A DNA stretch of 64,000 bases from Phoebastria nigripes. Lineage: Eukaryota > Chordata > Aves > Procellariiformes > Diomedeidae. The number at the start of each line of letters is the position of its first letter. Position 1 is the stretch's first letter. The position numbers and the translations under genes were made by a program. The DNA is taken from positions 127,823 to 191,822 of the forward strand of contig JAYKAV010002948.1 of the NCBI GenBank assembly GCA_035582835.1, in the 5' to 3' direction. Positions 62,850-64,000 of this stretch are shown piece by piece. Under the pieces are notes generated by a model. The model saw nothing but the letters and a program-made list of their open reading frames with translations. It searched no databases and had not been told where the DNA came from.

Positions 62850-63520
62850 CAGGCAGATCTTGTTAATATTTTAATGAGATGTAGTGTGTATGCTCCTAGA
62901 ATATGCTGATGATACTGATTTGGAAAGTATGTCACTTCCAGGTGATATAGAGGAAGGACTGATGAACTTGAGGACCAGAATAATAGAACTTGGATAAAAT
63001 GTGATAATGCAGATTGCAAGATCATTCTTTTCAGAATGACTAATGAAGATTTCCAGATGTAATCTGGGAGCTGTCATCTAGAAAAAACAGGAGGAGGAGG
63101 AAGACGCGGGTATAATAAAAATCACAGGATGAATGTAAGCTATATATAAGATCTGGCCAGGGAAAAGGCAAATGCTATCCTGGGTGCATCAGGCAAAGTG
63201 TTTCCTTGGAGAGCTAAGAAAATGTTAACATTATTGAATGAGGCACAGCTGACAGCTCATCTGGAATACTGGTCACTCAGCATTCAAGAAAATGAATGGG
63301 ATGTTTGTGGGAATCAAGACCTTGAAGGTCTTGATGGTTTATTGCCTGATTTGTTCAGCCTATAAAAATGAAGGTTGAACAGGGATATGATTGTTTTGTA
63401 AGAATGCAATGAGAGTAAACATCAAAAAGGCAGAAGAGTTTTTGAAGCTAAAGGGCAACACCATCGGAAAGTGTGGTATAAGAACAGATACAAATTAGTT
63501 ATGAATAAATTTTGTATTAT
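62850..63520 (+). mobile_element. Ancient CR1-clade LINE, reverse-transcriptase remnant
   Basis: Broken frames show the CR1 protein in order: LEYADDTDLESM (catalytic YADD box, near 62897-62932), a later CIRQSVSLES (like CIRKSVASRS, near 63186-63215), LTAHLEYWSLS (like VRPHLEYC, near 63250-63280), and LFSL.K.RLNRDMI (like [14 protein letters not shown], near 63350-63390). Each is in a different local frame or interrupted by stops, so the copy is old and dead. It lies in the sense direction of RIMS1. The boundaries are uncertain by about 100 bp, and the element may extend to the window end. Confidence 0.8.
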
Positions 63521-64000
63521 TTGTCTTGAAATTACAATAAAGTTTCTAACAGTCAGAACAGAGACACAGATATCTCAAACCTTTCAAAGCATTTAGCATG
63601 CTAGGGATGAAACAGCCCTTTTTTTGTTTCTTATCTAGCATAATATCCCATTGCTCTTTTCATAGGATTTCTTTTCTGACATTGTTCTTTTGTATTGCCA
63701 TCTCCTGTTCATCCAGATGAAATGCTACAAGATCTCAGATTTTCTAATGGTAGATTCAGAAAATTATCTTGGAAGTCAGAATTACCATGAGTCTTACAGC
63801 TATACAGTTACCCACAGGTTTAGTTTAGTCTTCTGTAATTCACCTNTTGTTCACTGTGTTGTAGAGGAGCATTTCCAAGTATTTGCTTGCATTGGGCGTT
63901 TATCTCTGCAAGAACGCTTAGCATTTACACATAAGCTTCCCTACCTANAGATACTTCTGTTTTGTTACCTTAAGTCTGCACACTTTGCAAATCTTTTCCT

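Larger units (their letters stand above)
56615..64000 (+). other. RIMS1: RIMS1 intron, 5' part (continues beyond the window)
   Basis: Begins GTGAGT in phase 1. I looked for the following RIM1 segment (about GHKKLKSTIQRST) and did not see it, so at least 7.4 kb of this intron is in the window. It contains a TG-rich stretch at 59417-59470, an A/G-rich run at 59862-59892, an AT-rich microsatellite at about 60001-60050, old CR1 pieces at 61148-61262 and 62850-63520, and a 17-base T run at 62464-62480. The minus-strand ORF 60420-60638 is unrecognised. Single Ns lie at 63846 and 63948. From 56.7 to 59.3 kb I see only unique AT-rich DNA. Confidence 0.85.

Noticed and set aside
1..64000. CRISPR array, operon, toxin system or other prokaryotic feature
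   Set aside because: No regularly spaced direct repeats, no Shine-Dalgarno-led ORFs and clear vertebrate exon structure with avian transposons.

Overview
The window looks like intronic and exonic DNA from a bird genome. It has AT-rich vertebrate introns, several CR1 LINE copies (one ending in the avian ATTCTATGA-type octamers), and three solo LTRs of an endogenous retrovirus family I recognise from bird genomes. A few single-base Ns point to a draft assembly. There are no bacterial, phage or CRISPR features. No ORF besides the exons and the transposon remnants looks like a gene.

The only host gene I can support is RIMS1 (RIM1, a presynaptic active-zone scaffold), on the + strand. Four consecutive coding exons are visible, at 336-448, 15856-15968, 26185-26351 and 56382-56614, separated by introns of about 15.4, 10.2 and 30.0 kb. 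The reading phases join perfectly across all three introns (phase 1, 0, 2) and the last exon leaves in phase 1. The exons encode part of the linker between the C2A and C2B domains, beginning with the RIM-BP SH3-binding motif RQLPQVP. The window starts and ends inside introns, so the zinc-finger, PDZ, C2A and C2B domains lie outside it.

Intron layout. Intron 1 (449-15855) has an old solo LTR at 11.8-12.4 kb, a 19-bp inverted repeat at 13.8 kb, and a 30-nt segment at 6.08 kb that could be an in-frame neuronal microexon. Intron 2 (15969-26184) has ancient tRNA-type SINE fragments and a fairly young CR1 3' end at 25.0-25.4 kb. Intron 3 (26352-56381) has three further CR1 fragments, two solo LTRs with intact cyclic-AMP response elements (the later one flanked by a perfect 5-bp target-site duplication), a steroid-receptor-type palindrome and a GC-rich patch. 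The last intron has ancient CR1 reverse-transcriptase remnants.

I found no evidence of a novel multi-gene system. The observations most worth checking are the candidate microexon, an internal splice donor in the first exon, the phase pattern that forces exons to be skipped in groups, and the LTR promoters lying antisense to RIMS1.
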